In this document: in pieces, positions 25,774-32,236 of the stretch
Position numbering within the stretch: the first letter of the stretch is position 1
How the letters are laid out: each line of letters opens with the position of its first letter
Assembly (NCBI GenBank): GCA_903863295.1
Contig: CAIPBM010000019.1
Span: 1-32,236, forward strand
From: an uncultured Verrucomicrobiota bacterium
GTDB lineage: Bacteria; Verrucomicrobiota; Verrucomicrobiia; Methylacidiphilales; UBA1321
Direction of reading: 5' to 3'
DNA: 32,236 nucleotides
Program-made: the position numbers and the translations under genes
The notes under the pieces: model-generated
Told to the model about the DNA's origin: nothing
Databases searched by the model: none
Seen by the model: only the letters and a program-made list of their open reading frames with translations

Positions 25774-26576
25774 AGATTCCGCCAGGCTGGGAACAGAGCC
25801 ATAGCCGATAAATTGTGAAGTTGCGGGCTTCTCTGCAACCGTCGCTGATGCCGGATCGGGCTTGCGCTTGCGACCCGGCAAGGTGAAGTCGAAGACGCTG
25901 ACCCCATAACGCGGCTTGCCCTCGAACTGCCGTCCTTCGCTGGCCCCCACCATCACGCGGCGGTTGCTGTGCCGGTTGATGCCCAGATAAATCATGACAT
26001 GGGTCACGGGAGGATCGCGATCGATTTGATACGTGCCTGTCCAGAAAAGGAGATCGCCCGGCTTAAGCCGTGACAGCTCAAAGGTATCCGGGTTGGTGCT
26101 CACCACCGACGCAAATTTTCCCTTCATCCAAACCCAGCGATACATCTCGCTCGCATCACGCGGAACATCCTTCACCCCGGCTTCGTTGAGCAGATAATAG
26201 ACGGTGCCGGAGCAATCCATGCCTCCGTTTTTTGGGTCGGACGATCCGTATTTGTAAGCGAGATTGAGATGAGTGAGTTCAAGGGCATGAGCGATCAGCC
26301 GTTGGACTTCGGGTGGTTGCGTTTCGTATTCCCTCAGGTCTGAGGTGACCAGGCTCGCCACATGGCTATCCGGGTTGACTGGCGATGGTAGCGAGGCAGG
26401 CGATGCTTGGGAAATATCGGGTCCGGATGATGAAGATGGCTTGGCTGGAGGAGGCACCTTCAACGTGGATTCACCGGTCAGATTCGAATCATGACGGGTT
26501 CCGTCAACTATTTGGCCATGAAGGGGAACAGACTGGTGACGCCGACAATGAAGCCAATAGGGGTTAGACGTGCCAT
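25759..26576 (-). CDS. NlpC/P60 cell-wall peptidase, apparent frameshift near 5' end
   Basis: Peptidoglycan endopeptidase of the NlpC/P60 family. The catalytic domain has Cys in GGMDCSGTVYYLL (codon at 26214-26212), His in VTHVMIYLG, and RLKPGDLLFWTG between them. A Pro/Ser-rich linker precedes it. The catalytic frame has no ATG before the active-site Cys except one inside the upstream radical SAM gene, and its N-terminal residues are His/Arg rich and unlike a secreted protein. From the ATG at 26576 a different frame encodes a plausible signal sequence (MARLTPIGFIVGVTSLFPFM) that hits TAG at 26510-26508. A single -1 shift around 26510-26520 would join the two (…FMAK-IVDGTRH…). Either a real or sequencing-derived one-base deletion, or use of a non-ATG start. 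Coordinates assume the joined form. Confidence 0.7.
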
Positions 26577-26624
26577 GGTGAGAGCGGAGAATGGAGGCCG
26601 TCTCAGAACGGCTGAAACCAGACC

Positions 26625-27632
26625 TTACGGTTGGCCGTTTCCGTTCTGAAAATCGGCCCAGGTTTTGGAGATACTTTGGGAACTCGTGGTGCAACCCGCC
26701 TCTTCAACCGCTTTTTTGACACGGGCTTCATGCATGATGAAGCGGTCACGTTTATAGAGGACGTAATCGGCCCGGTTGGAGGAGGGAGTGAGGTTGATCG
26801 TGGCCAGGTTGGCTCCTGCTTTCAACGCCCGGACATAGCCGTTGTTCCCGACCAGATTCAGCGCACTGACGGCGGGGATGATATACGAAGGATTTCGCAA
26901 TCTCATGCGGGCGATGCAATCCAGCGTGGTCTCGAGATCGCCGGCGGGATTACCGGAAAGTGGCGTCTGCTCCCCGGCAATAAACGGGCTGACGCTGGAA
27001 CCGGCGAGGGGAAGTTCGCTCATCAAGTCCAGGGTCTCGTCGATCTGCTCGCGCGTCTGGCCCGGTAGCCCGAGAATGAAACCGGAAGAAACGGCCCAAC
27101 CGGTGCGGGCGAGGTAGTGAATGGCTTCGAGGCGTTCCTCGAAAGTCCCCGGTGCCTGAATTTCCCGGTAATGCCGTGGATTCCCGGTCTCCATCTTGAT
27201 GATGTAATAGGAGGCCCCGGCTTGTTTCAGCTCATCGTAGATTTTGGGTTCAAGCGTGCCAAGGCAGACGCTGATGCCCAGGTCCGTTTCTTGACGAAGA
27301 TATTCAATGAGCGGAAGAACGATCTCGCGGATACCCACGATGTCTTCCCCGGTTTGGATGTTGAGATCGGTAACGATCCCGGGAATTCCCTCTTGGATCA
27401 GGGTGCGCAGCGAATCGAGGGTGAGTCGATAGCGGTCGAGCGAGCGATTATCCCGGCGCATCCCGCAATAACTGCAATTTTCCCGGCAAAAATTGGAGAC
27501 CTCCACCACGCCCCGGACAAAGACTTTTTGGCCGAAAACCTCGTCCCGCAAGGCACCCGCCCGGGCGTGAAGGTTTTCATTAAACGCGGCCTGAGGTTCC
27601 AAACCCCCGATCATGGAGGGAAGCGAAGTCAT
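26625..27632 (-). CDS. Radical SAM enzyme, BioB/HydE/PylB type
   Basis: 335 residues. The [4Fe-4S] motif is C49-x3-C53-x2-C56 (FCRENCSYCGMRRDN), followed by a TIM barrel: IPGIVTDLNIQTGEDIVGI, TDLGISVCLGTLEPKIYDEL, YIIKMETGNPRHY (SAM-binding Glu), AVSSGFILGLPGQTREQIDE, and a C-terminal BATS-like region (AVSALNLVGNNGYVRALKAGAN). It is not a true biotin synthase: the third [2Fe-2S] Cys position reads Ser (VSSG) and the Arg ligand is not seen. HydE, PylB or an uncharacterised relative is more likely; no hydrogenase or pyrrolysine genes are in view. Start supported by GGAG eight bases upstream. It lies 161 bases downstream of a GT21/SDR gene pair on the same strand. Confidence 0.85.
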   Translation of the reverse strand: MTSLPSMIGGLEPQAAFNENLHARAGALRDEVFGQKVFVRGVVEVSNFCRENCSYCGMRRDNRSLDRYRLTLDSLRTLIQEGIPGIVTDLNIQTGEDIVGIREIVLPLIEYLRQETDLGISVCLGTLEPKIYDELKQAGASYYIIKMETGNPRHYREIQAPGTFEERLEAIHYLARTGWAVSSGFILGLPGQTREQIDETLDLMSELPLAGSSVSPFIAGEQTPLSGNPAGDLETTLDCIARMRLRNPSYIIPAVSALNLVGNNGYVRALKAGANLATINLTPSSNRADYVLYKRDRFIMHEARVKKAVEEAGCTTSSQSISKTWADFQNGNGQP

Positions 27633-27793
27633 GTCTCGTTCTCCACGATGTCGGTCAAAATGGGGGGCATAAGCGCGAATAAATCCATCTGGAATTGGGT
27701 TAAAAAATTGAATAAACCGCTATTTTTTGTCAATGACTTGGAATTAGCAGGTCGCATGCTGGTTTGAAGGGGGGAAAAGGAGATTTATCGGTT

Positions 27794-28924
27794 CTAGGCA
27801 GGTTGTTCGATTTGTCGCCAGGCTTTGGTTCCCCAATGCACACGGCCCGGAAACCAGCAGACGATCCAGAAGAGTACCCGCCAGACGCTCCACGCTTCGG
27901 TTGCCAGGAGGTCATGAAAAGAAAGGCGACAACCGATTTTGCGGCAAATCAGCGTCGCGAAGAGGACATCCGCCTGGATGATTCCTATCAGCCCCATCCA
28001 TACCCACGGTTGGGCCGGAGTCCACAAAGCCACCAGCATCCAGCCGAGGAGCGGCATGATCAGGATCTGGGCGGCGAAGCCACCTGGACGGCACCAGCAG
28101 ACGGTCTTTTTCCAGCGGAGATAATGGCGAAAGGCGGAGATCCAGTCGGTGGCATCGGCGACGGTTTCCAAGGTCGTGGAACTCAGCCGAACCGGCTGCA
28201 ACGCCTGCCCGAGCATAAAATCATCAGCCAGGCCCGAGCCGAGTCTATTCCAATCGATTCTGGCCTGAAAACTTTCCCGCGAGAAAAGCATGGCTGCACC
28301 CAGGCCGAAATCGACCGGGCCGAACCGGCGCAACAGCAGGACGCCGGGATAGAATTCCGTGTTCACAAAGAGGGCATCGAGTAGTGCCGGGGGATGAGGA
28401 ATGCTCCGCACGGCATAGGGAAAAGTGAGCATCTCCGCGCCGCAGTTCTCAAACTCAGACCGTGCTTGCTCCAAAAAATGGGGCGTGGCGACGATATCCG
28501 CATCGCTCCAGAGCCAGAGATCGCCGTGTGCATGTGGTGCGAGAAGCCGTTGCCAGTCAATTTTGGGATTGGCCACCGAATCGGCTTCGCTCCGGCGGAC
28601 GACATGGATTTGCGCATCGGGGTAGGCGGCTTGCATGCGCTGGACGAAGGGCATGACGACCGGCCAGTCGCTCTCATGAACGCCGAGAAGCAATTCGCTG
28701 TGCTCATCCAATTGCGCGATGAAAGATTCCAAGCCCCTCGATTCAAGGGTGAGTCCTCTCCTCTCCAGTGGAGGGAGCGGCTTGAAAATCGTCAGGAATC
28801 TTGGGGCCGATTTTTTCACGTGAGGTTTAGTTTGCCGGTTGGCTGCGACGACCAGGCACCAGGAAATAATCCACCATCCCATGCCGGCAAGGGTCCATGC
28901 GGCAAGGAGCACTTTAACGAGCAT
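27794..28924 (-). CDS. GT21 glycosyltransferase (ceramide glucosyltransferase / HpnI-like)
   Basis: 376 residues, inner-membrane. An N-terminal helix (LLAAWTLAGMGWWIISWCLVV) is followed by a GT-A domain with LTIFKPLPPLE at the nucleotide-binding start, the metal-binding WLWSDADIV, PHPPALLDALFVNTEFYPG, and the acceptor/catalytic GLADDFMLGQ. The motif usually written (Q/R)xxRW reads HYLRW here. Two or three C-terminal membrane helices follow (LIMPLLGWMLVALW, WVWMGLIGIIQADVLFATL, VWRVLFWIVCWFP). In hopanoid makers HpnI adds N-acetylglucosamine to a lipid, and eukaryotic relatives glucosylate ceramide; the lipid acceptor here is unknown. It overlaps the SDR gene by 11 bases, so the two are coupled. 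Confidence 0.87.
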   Translation of the reverse strand: MLVKVLLAAWTLAGMGWWIISWCLVVAANRQTKPHVKKSAPRFLTIFKPLPPLERRGLTLESRGLESFIAQLDEHSELLLGVHESDWPVVMPFVQRMQAAYPDAQIHVVRRSEADSVANPKIDWQRLLAPHAHGDLWLWSDADIVATPHFLEQARSEFENCGAEMLTFPYAVRSIPHPPALLDALFVNTEFYPGVLLLRRFGPVDFGLGAAMLFSRESFQARIDWNRLGSGLADDFMLGQALQPVRLSSTTLETVADATDWISAFRHYLRWKKTVCWCRPGGFAAQILIMPLLGWMLVALWTPAQPWVWMGLIGIIQADVLFATLICRKIGCRLSFHDLLATEAWSVWRVLFWIVCWFPGRVHWGTKAWRQIEQPA

Positions 28925-29966
28925 GAGATTTTGCTACAGGCAGGGCGTCGCATGTCGATTCAAAACGAGATTCGGCCGTGAACCATTCAACGGCCTGTTG
29001 AATCCCGGCTTGAATGGGTGAAGGCGTCCAGCCTAATTCTTTCCGTGCCTTCGAATGGTCAAAGAATTGGGTGCTCCGGGCCTGTAGCGCCGTTTCGATG
29101 CAGATGCGGGCGCAGTTGCTCCTGACGTTGAGCAAATCGAACATCTCGCCAAAATAGCTGATGGCTTCCACGGACCATTGCGGGAGACAGACGGTTGGCG
29201 CGGGCAAATCCGTCTCCTCCGCAAGACAATCGAGGAAATCTTTGAGCCAGAGATTTTCATTCGTCAGGAGATAGCGTTCACCAACCCGGCCAAATTCCGC
29301 TGTGAGTTTCAACCCGGAAATGACATCGGTGACGTTGGCGAAATTCAAGCCGACCTTGGAGTAGCAGGGGAAGCGGCCTTGAAGAAAATCGCGAACGATC
29401 TGGCCGGTGGGAGTGGGGGCTTCATCACCGCAACCAATGGGGCAACTCAGGCTGGCGATGACCACGGGAAGGCCTCGCTTGCTCCAGGCGAGCGCGCGGT
29501 TCTCTGACTCCCATTTGGAAAATTTGTAGGGTGAAAAACGAGGAGCCGTGGCGGAGAAATCGGTTTCGTTCAATAAAGGGTAGGGATTTGCGGTCGTGGC
29601 GGCTCGACTCAGGACGCTGGCGGAACTGACATGAACGACTTTGCTGACTTTGGCCTTGGACGCAGCCTGGAACAGGTTTTCCGCACCATCGATATTGGCC
29701 TGATAAATCTTGCGGCTATGCCTGAGTCCGAACTTAAAAAGACCCCCGATATGATAGACCGTGTCGATGCCCTCGCAGGCTTTTTGCAACGAGCCTGGGT
29801 CACCTAAATCACCCAGGACTATCTCTACGCGATCCCCAAAGAGCCCCCGGGCGCGTTCTGCGGAATGAACCAACGCACGGACAGTAGACCCGGATGCCAA
29901 CAAATCCCGGGTAAGATGGCGCCCAATGAAGCCTGTTGCTCCAGTGATGAGAATTTGTGCATTCAT
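28914..29966 (-). CDS. NAD(P)-dependent SDR / sugar epimerase, HpnA-like
   Basis: 350 residues of the extended SDR type. The Rossmann motif GATGFIG is at 9-15, the catalytic Ser at about 114 (VVHVSSASVLS) and Tyr147-x3-Lys151 (SPYKFSKWESEN). The overall look is that of the 'hopanoid-associated sugar epimerase' HpnA group and dihydroflavonol-reductase-like SDRs; the real substrate could be a nucleotide sugar or a lipid keto group. An internal run (LSCPIGCGDEAPTPTG) matches the substrate-binding region of that group. A GAGG four bases before the ATG supports the start. It is first in a two-gene unit with the GT21 gene and divergent, 82 bases away, from the HpnK-like gene. Confidence 0.86.
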   Translation of the reverse strand: MNAQILITGATGFIGRHLTRDLLASGSTVRALVHSAERARGLFGDRVEIVLGDLGDPGSLQKACEGIDTVYHIGGLFKFGLRHSRKIYQANIDGAENLFQAASKAKVSKVVHVSSASVLSRAATTANPYPLLNETDFSATAPRFSPYKFSKWESENRALAWSKRGLPVVIASLSCPIGCGDEAPTPTGQIVRDFLQGRFPCYSKVGLNFANVTDVISGLKLTAEFGRVGERYLLTNENLWLKDFLDCLAEETDLPAPTVCLPQWSVEAISYFGEMFDLLNVRSNCARICIETALQARSTQFFDHSKARKELGWTPSPIQAGIQQAVEWFTAESRFESTCDALPVAKSHAR

Positions 29967-30048
29967 TTAACCTCACGTACACTGCATGCAAAGTGCCAAG
30001 TAAGTGCAGCGACTTTTCGGTAAGACGTTTTTTCGACGTTAAGAGAGC
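29967..30048. promoter_or_regulatory. Divergent promoter region of the lipid locus
   Basis: 82 bases separate the HpnA-like and HpnK-like genes, so both units must start here. The stretch is rich in short repeats: GACGTT occurs twice (about 30025 and 30035) and TGCATGCA forms a palindrome near 29989. No confident sigma-70 boxes are seen. Shared control of both halves is an inference from the arrangement. Confidence 0.35.
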
Positions 30049-30777
30049 ATGAACAAGGAGGTAATTTTTATTGCAGACGACTTCGGAATCACTTCTGAGG
30101 TGAACGCAGCCATTGCCCAGACTCATGTTTCGGGCGTTTTGCATGGTGCCGCCTTAATGACTTCGCAATCTTGCACGAAGGAGGCGGTCCGCATAGCCCA
30201 AAACCTGCCTGAACTTCAAATTGGCTGGCATTTGCACCTCAACGATTCGCGTCCTGCAACCCTTGGAAGCAGCGATTGGCCATGGGGCTCGTCCCCGGCA
30301 TGGGCGGGAATTCGCATCACTTTTTCCCGGAGCGCACGCCAGATCATGCGTGATGAAATCGCCCGGCAATGGGATCTTTTCCAAAATACGGGGTTGGTAT
30401 GCCGCTTCGTCAATTGTCATCATCATCTTCACGCTCATCCGCTGATATTTGAGACGTTGGTGGAAACCTTGGGACCACAATTTGGCGGTTGGATCCGGCT
30501 GGGGCACGTAAGGTTCTTTTCGTCAGGTCAGCAACTTTTCCATCCTTCGATGGTGGCGATCGATACCTTGTTTCAGCGCGAGCGGAAGTTGTCAACGTGG
30601 CGATCCCCGGATACGTTATGGGGCTTGGATCGGCTTTTTGCCATGAAGGCGCAGGAAGTCAGCCACGCCATTGCGAACTTGCCACCAGGTTTTCACGAGT
30701 TTCTTTTTCATCCTCGCTCCTCTTCATGTCCGGATACGCGATGTCTGCTCGAACTCAAAACGCTTCTTCTTTCTTGA
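30049..30777 (+). CDS. HpnK-like YdjC-family polysaccharide/lipid deacetylase
   Basis: 242 residues. The YdjC fold opens with EVIFIADDFGITSEVN, where D10-D11 include the catalytic and metal Asp, then GWHLHLNDSRP (H61, H63) and a metal-binding cluster CHHHLHAHP (H124-H126). The family removes acetyl groups from N-acetyl sugars; HpnK does this on the N-acetylglucosaminyl hopanoid made by HpnI. That a GT21 gene lies just across the divergent promoter fits the same sequential chemistry. The ATG follows AAGAGAGC, a fair ribosome site. The 3' end overlaps the next gene by about 50 bases. Confidence 0.87.
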   Translation: MNKEVIFIADDFGITSEVNAAIAQTHVSGVLHGAALMTSQSCTKEAVRIAQNLPELQIGWHLHLNDSRPATLGSSDWPWGSSPAWAGIRITFSRSARQIMRDEIARQWDLFQNTGLVCRFVNCHHHLHAHPLIFETLVETLGPQFGGWIRLGHVRFFSSGQQLFHPSMVAIDTLFQRERKLSTWRSPDTLWGLDRLFAMKAQEVSHAIANLPPGFHEFLFHPRSSSCPDTRCLLELKTLLLS

Positions 30778-31544
30778 GTCCGCTTCTTCTTCAGGCCTTT
30801 TTTCGGATTCATCACACACCCGCCCAGCCCTTGGAGCGGCCTTTTCGTTTTGAGACGGATCGTTTCGCTTTTGCCAACGAGACGGTCTGGAATTATGTCG
30901 ATGGTGAAGTCCGGCCAAACTCCGAGCGCGCTCCAGCGAAGGCCAGGCCCTACACCCGGCATTGTTTTGTCATGGTGCGCGCGGCCTTACAGTTTTTGAA
31001 ATTCGCCCGTTTCGCTCCTAATGAAAAGCCGCTGGCCGAAGATGAGTTGACCCGCCGTATCCGGCGGGTTTGCGCGCGACAAGTTTGGCGACCCGCCTTG
31101 CCTCAAGAGCAGCGCATCATTTTCCCGGGCTATGGAAACCTCCGCGAAATCAGCGCCGCGGTAGCGGGACGTTTCCAGGATCACATTGGGGCGGCGTGGC
31201 CGGTCTATTTTCGGCCCGGCAATTTTCCGATCACCTTTTCGGTTTCGGCTGAAGCCAGGGCGCGTCTCCATGCTGAAATGCAACAGGATCTCCGCGCCGG
31301 ATACCCAACGTTGCTTTGGCTCTATAATTTTCCCAGTCTCAACATCAACCACACCGTTCTCGTTTACAGCGCGGAGATGGAGGAGGGTCTTGTCCGCTAT
31401 CAGGTTTACGACCCGAACTACGCGGATACACCCAAGGAGCTGCAGTATCATCCCGCCACGCAGACGTTCACTTTTGAGCCGACCTTCTACTTCAAGGGAG
31501 GGAGCGTGACGCCGCGCGCGGTTTACCGGGGATTTTTTGAATGA
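30726..31544 (+). CDS. Unrecognised protein with Cys/His/Asp arrangement, peptidase-like
   Basis: 272 residues from the ATG at 30726 (an alternative ATG is at 30741); the frame is open further upstream but is then only a shadow of the HpnK-like gene. No family recognised. Cys80 sits at the start of a helix (RHCFVMVRAALQFLKFARF), His209 opens a strand (NINHTVLVYS), and Asp229 follows in VRYQVYDPNY. This order and spacing resemble papain-like folds such as C39-type bacteriocin peptidases or transglutaminase-like enzymes. There is no clear signal peptide, and the C-terminus ends GFFE. It overlaps the HpnK-like gene and is joined to the ketoacyl synthase by ATGA, so it belongs to that operon. Function unknown; a thiol enzyme acting on an acyl or peptide bond is a guess. 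Confidence 0.75.
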   Translation: MSGYAMSARTQNASSFLSPLLLQAFFRIHHTPAQPLERPFRFETDRFAFANETVWNYVDGEVRPNSERAPAKARPYTRHCFVMVRAALQFLKFARFAPNEKPLAEDELTRRIRRVCARQVWRPALPQEQRIIFPGYGNLREISAAVAGRFQDHIGAAWPVYFRPGNFPITFSVSAEARARLHAEMQQDLRAGYPTLLWLYNFPSLNINHTVLVYSAEMEEGLVRYQVYDPNYADTPKELQYHPATQTFTFEPTFYFKGGSVTPRAVYRGFFE

Positions 31545-32236
31545 ACCGGCCGGTCGTGATCACCGGGATGGGGGCAGTCACTCCGCTGGGTCAGACTCTC
31601 GATGCGTCGTGGAAAGCCTTGATTGAGGGGAAAGATGCCGAGGTTCCCGTGGAGCTTTTTAACACGGAGGGATGTCGATGTCACCGGGCGGCGGTGGCGG
31701 AATTGCCACCACTCTCCGGGCTAAAACCCAAGACGCTAAGTCGGCTTTCCCGCGCCTCCCGCCTGGCGATTCCGGCAGCTCGTGAAGCGCTGGCCTCGGC
31801 CCGTCTTCTCGCCCCGGCCGGCCACAGCCTGCTTCCGGTGCTTCCTGTTTCCGTCTCAACCACGGCGGGCGGCATGGCTTTTGGCGAGCAATTCCTTCGC
31901 GATATCCTGACCCATAAGCGATTCCGCCTGCTTGGCCCTGTCGCGCGCTACCTGCCACAGCAACAAATTCTGGATGTCCAGCGTGCACTTGGATTCGAAG
32001 GGCCATCGGTCATCATGGCCAATGCCTGCGCCAGCGGGGCCAATGCGATTGGCCACGCGGCGGAAATGGTTTCGTCCGGCATGGCCGATTGTGTGCTCAC
32101 GGGCGGCTTTGAGGCGTTGACCGAGCTGCTCTTCGTCGGTTTCGATTGCCTTCAGGCGACCACCTTGGACCGGTGCCGTCCGTTCGATTTGAAGCGATCC
32201 GGCCTGATTCTCGGCGAGGGGGCGGCTTTTTTGATC
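31541..32236 (+). CDS. Beta-ketoacyl-ACP synthase, FabF-like (partial, runs off window)
   Basis: The frame starts at ATG 31541, overlapping the previous stop as ATGA, and stays open to the window edge, giving 232 codons of an enzyme normally about 410 long. It condenses acyl chains with malonyl-ACP. The N-terminus PVVITGMGAVTPLG is typical, the nucleophile is Cys163 (NACASGANAIGHA), and the dimer-side motif RPFDLKRSGLILGEGAA is present. The His pair that completes the triad lies beyond the window. It is more divergent than housekeeping FabF (an unusual GCRCHRAAVAELPPL region), so a role in a dedicated lipid or polyene pathway is likelier than bulk fatty acid synthesis. Confidence 0.9.
   Translation, partial: MNRPVVITGMGAVTPLGQTLDASWKALIEGKDAEVPVELFNTEGCRCHRAAVAELPPLSGLKPKTLSRLSRASRLAIPAAREALASARLLAPAGHSLLPVLPVSVSTTAGGMAFGEQFLRDILTHKRFRLLGPVARYLPQQQILDVQRALGFEGPSVIMANACASGANAIGHAAEMVSSGMADCVLTGGFEALTELLFVGFDCLQATTLDRCRPFDLKRSGLILGEGAAFLI

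Noticed and set aside
26625-27632. Biotin synthase identity for the radical SAM gene
   Set aside because: The third [2Fe-2S] cysteine is Ser and the Arg ligand is not found; no other bio genes are present.

Overview
The window looks like chromosome from a Gram-negative, plant-polysaccharide-degrading bacterium. The best guess is the phylum Verrucomicrobiota. This rests on the mix of a large modular GH9 cellulase, a GH2 beta-mannosidase, verrucomicrobial-style secreted hypotheticals, and HpnA/HpnI/HpnK-like genes next to a ketoacyl synthase. It is an inference from content, not from a marker gene. I saw no rRNA, tRNA, CRISPR array, IS element or phage gene.

Layout. (1) 64-3271, minus strand: a secreted small protein, a winged-helix response regulator with a degenerate receiver (Glu in place of the phospho-Asp), and a putative Porin_5-type outer-membrane porin. 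(2) 3382-12745, minus strand: a tightly coupled regulatory and efflux unit, in the order response regulator 1, sensor kinase, response regulator 2, membrane-fusion lipoprotein, RraA/HMG-aldolase-like protein, RND pump, TolC-type channel. Most junctions are 4-base ATGA or 1-base TAATG overlaps. The two regulators are about 75 % identical by hand count, and the aldolase-like gene sits inside the pump operon. (3) 13228-15717, plus strand: a cytoplasmic GH2 beta-mannosidase. (4) 15756-20433: a LytS/LytTR two-component pair on the minus strand, divergent from a secreted two-CBM2, GH9, CBM3c endoglucanase that ends in a clear Rho-independent terminator. (5) 20489-25773: small envelope and stress genes (two tiny Thr-rich lipoproteins, a cyclic-nucleotide-binding-fold protein, a metallophosphoesterase, a YflT/glycine-zipper protein, a small membrane protein), then prfC (release factor 3) and a small secreted protein. 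(6) 25759-26576: an NlpC/P60 peptidase whose signal peptide lies in a different frame from its catalytic domain. (7) 26625-32236: a probable lipid or natural-product locus. It holds a BioB/HydE-type radical SAM enzyme, a GT21 (HpnI-like) glycosyltransferase, an HpnA-like SDR, an HpnK/YdjC-like deacetylase, an unrecognised protein with a Cys/His/Asp arrangement, and a FabF-like ketoacyl synthase that runs off the right edge.

How they may work together. Region 2 reads as a self-contained sense-and-export module. Regions 3 and 4 serve beta-glucan and mannan use, with the LytS/LytTR pair a candidate regulator of the cellulase. Region 7 has the enzymatic logic of hopanoid headgroup tailoring (sugar transfer, deacetylation, radical SAM chemistry), but a ketoacyl synthase is present and no squalene-hopene cyclase is visible. 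It may therefore decorate a fatty-acid- or polyene-derived lipid. Together with the odd efflux operon it is the best candidate here for something undescribed.
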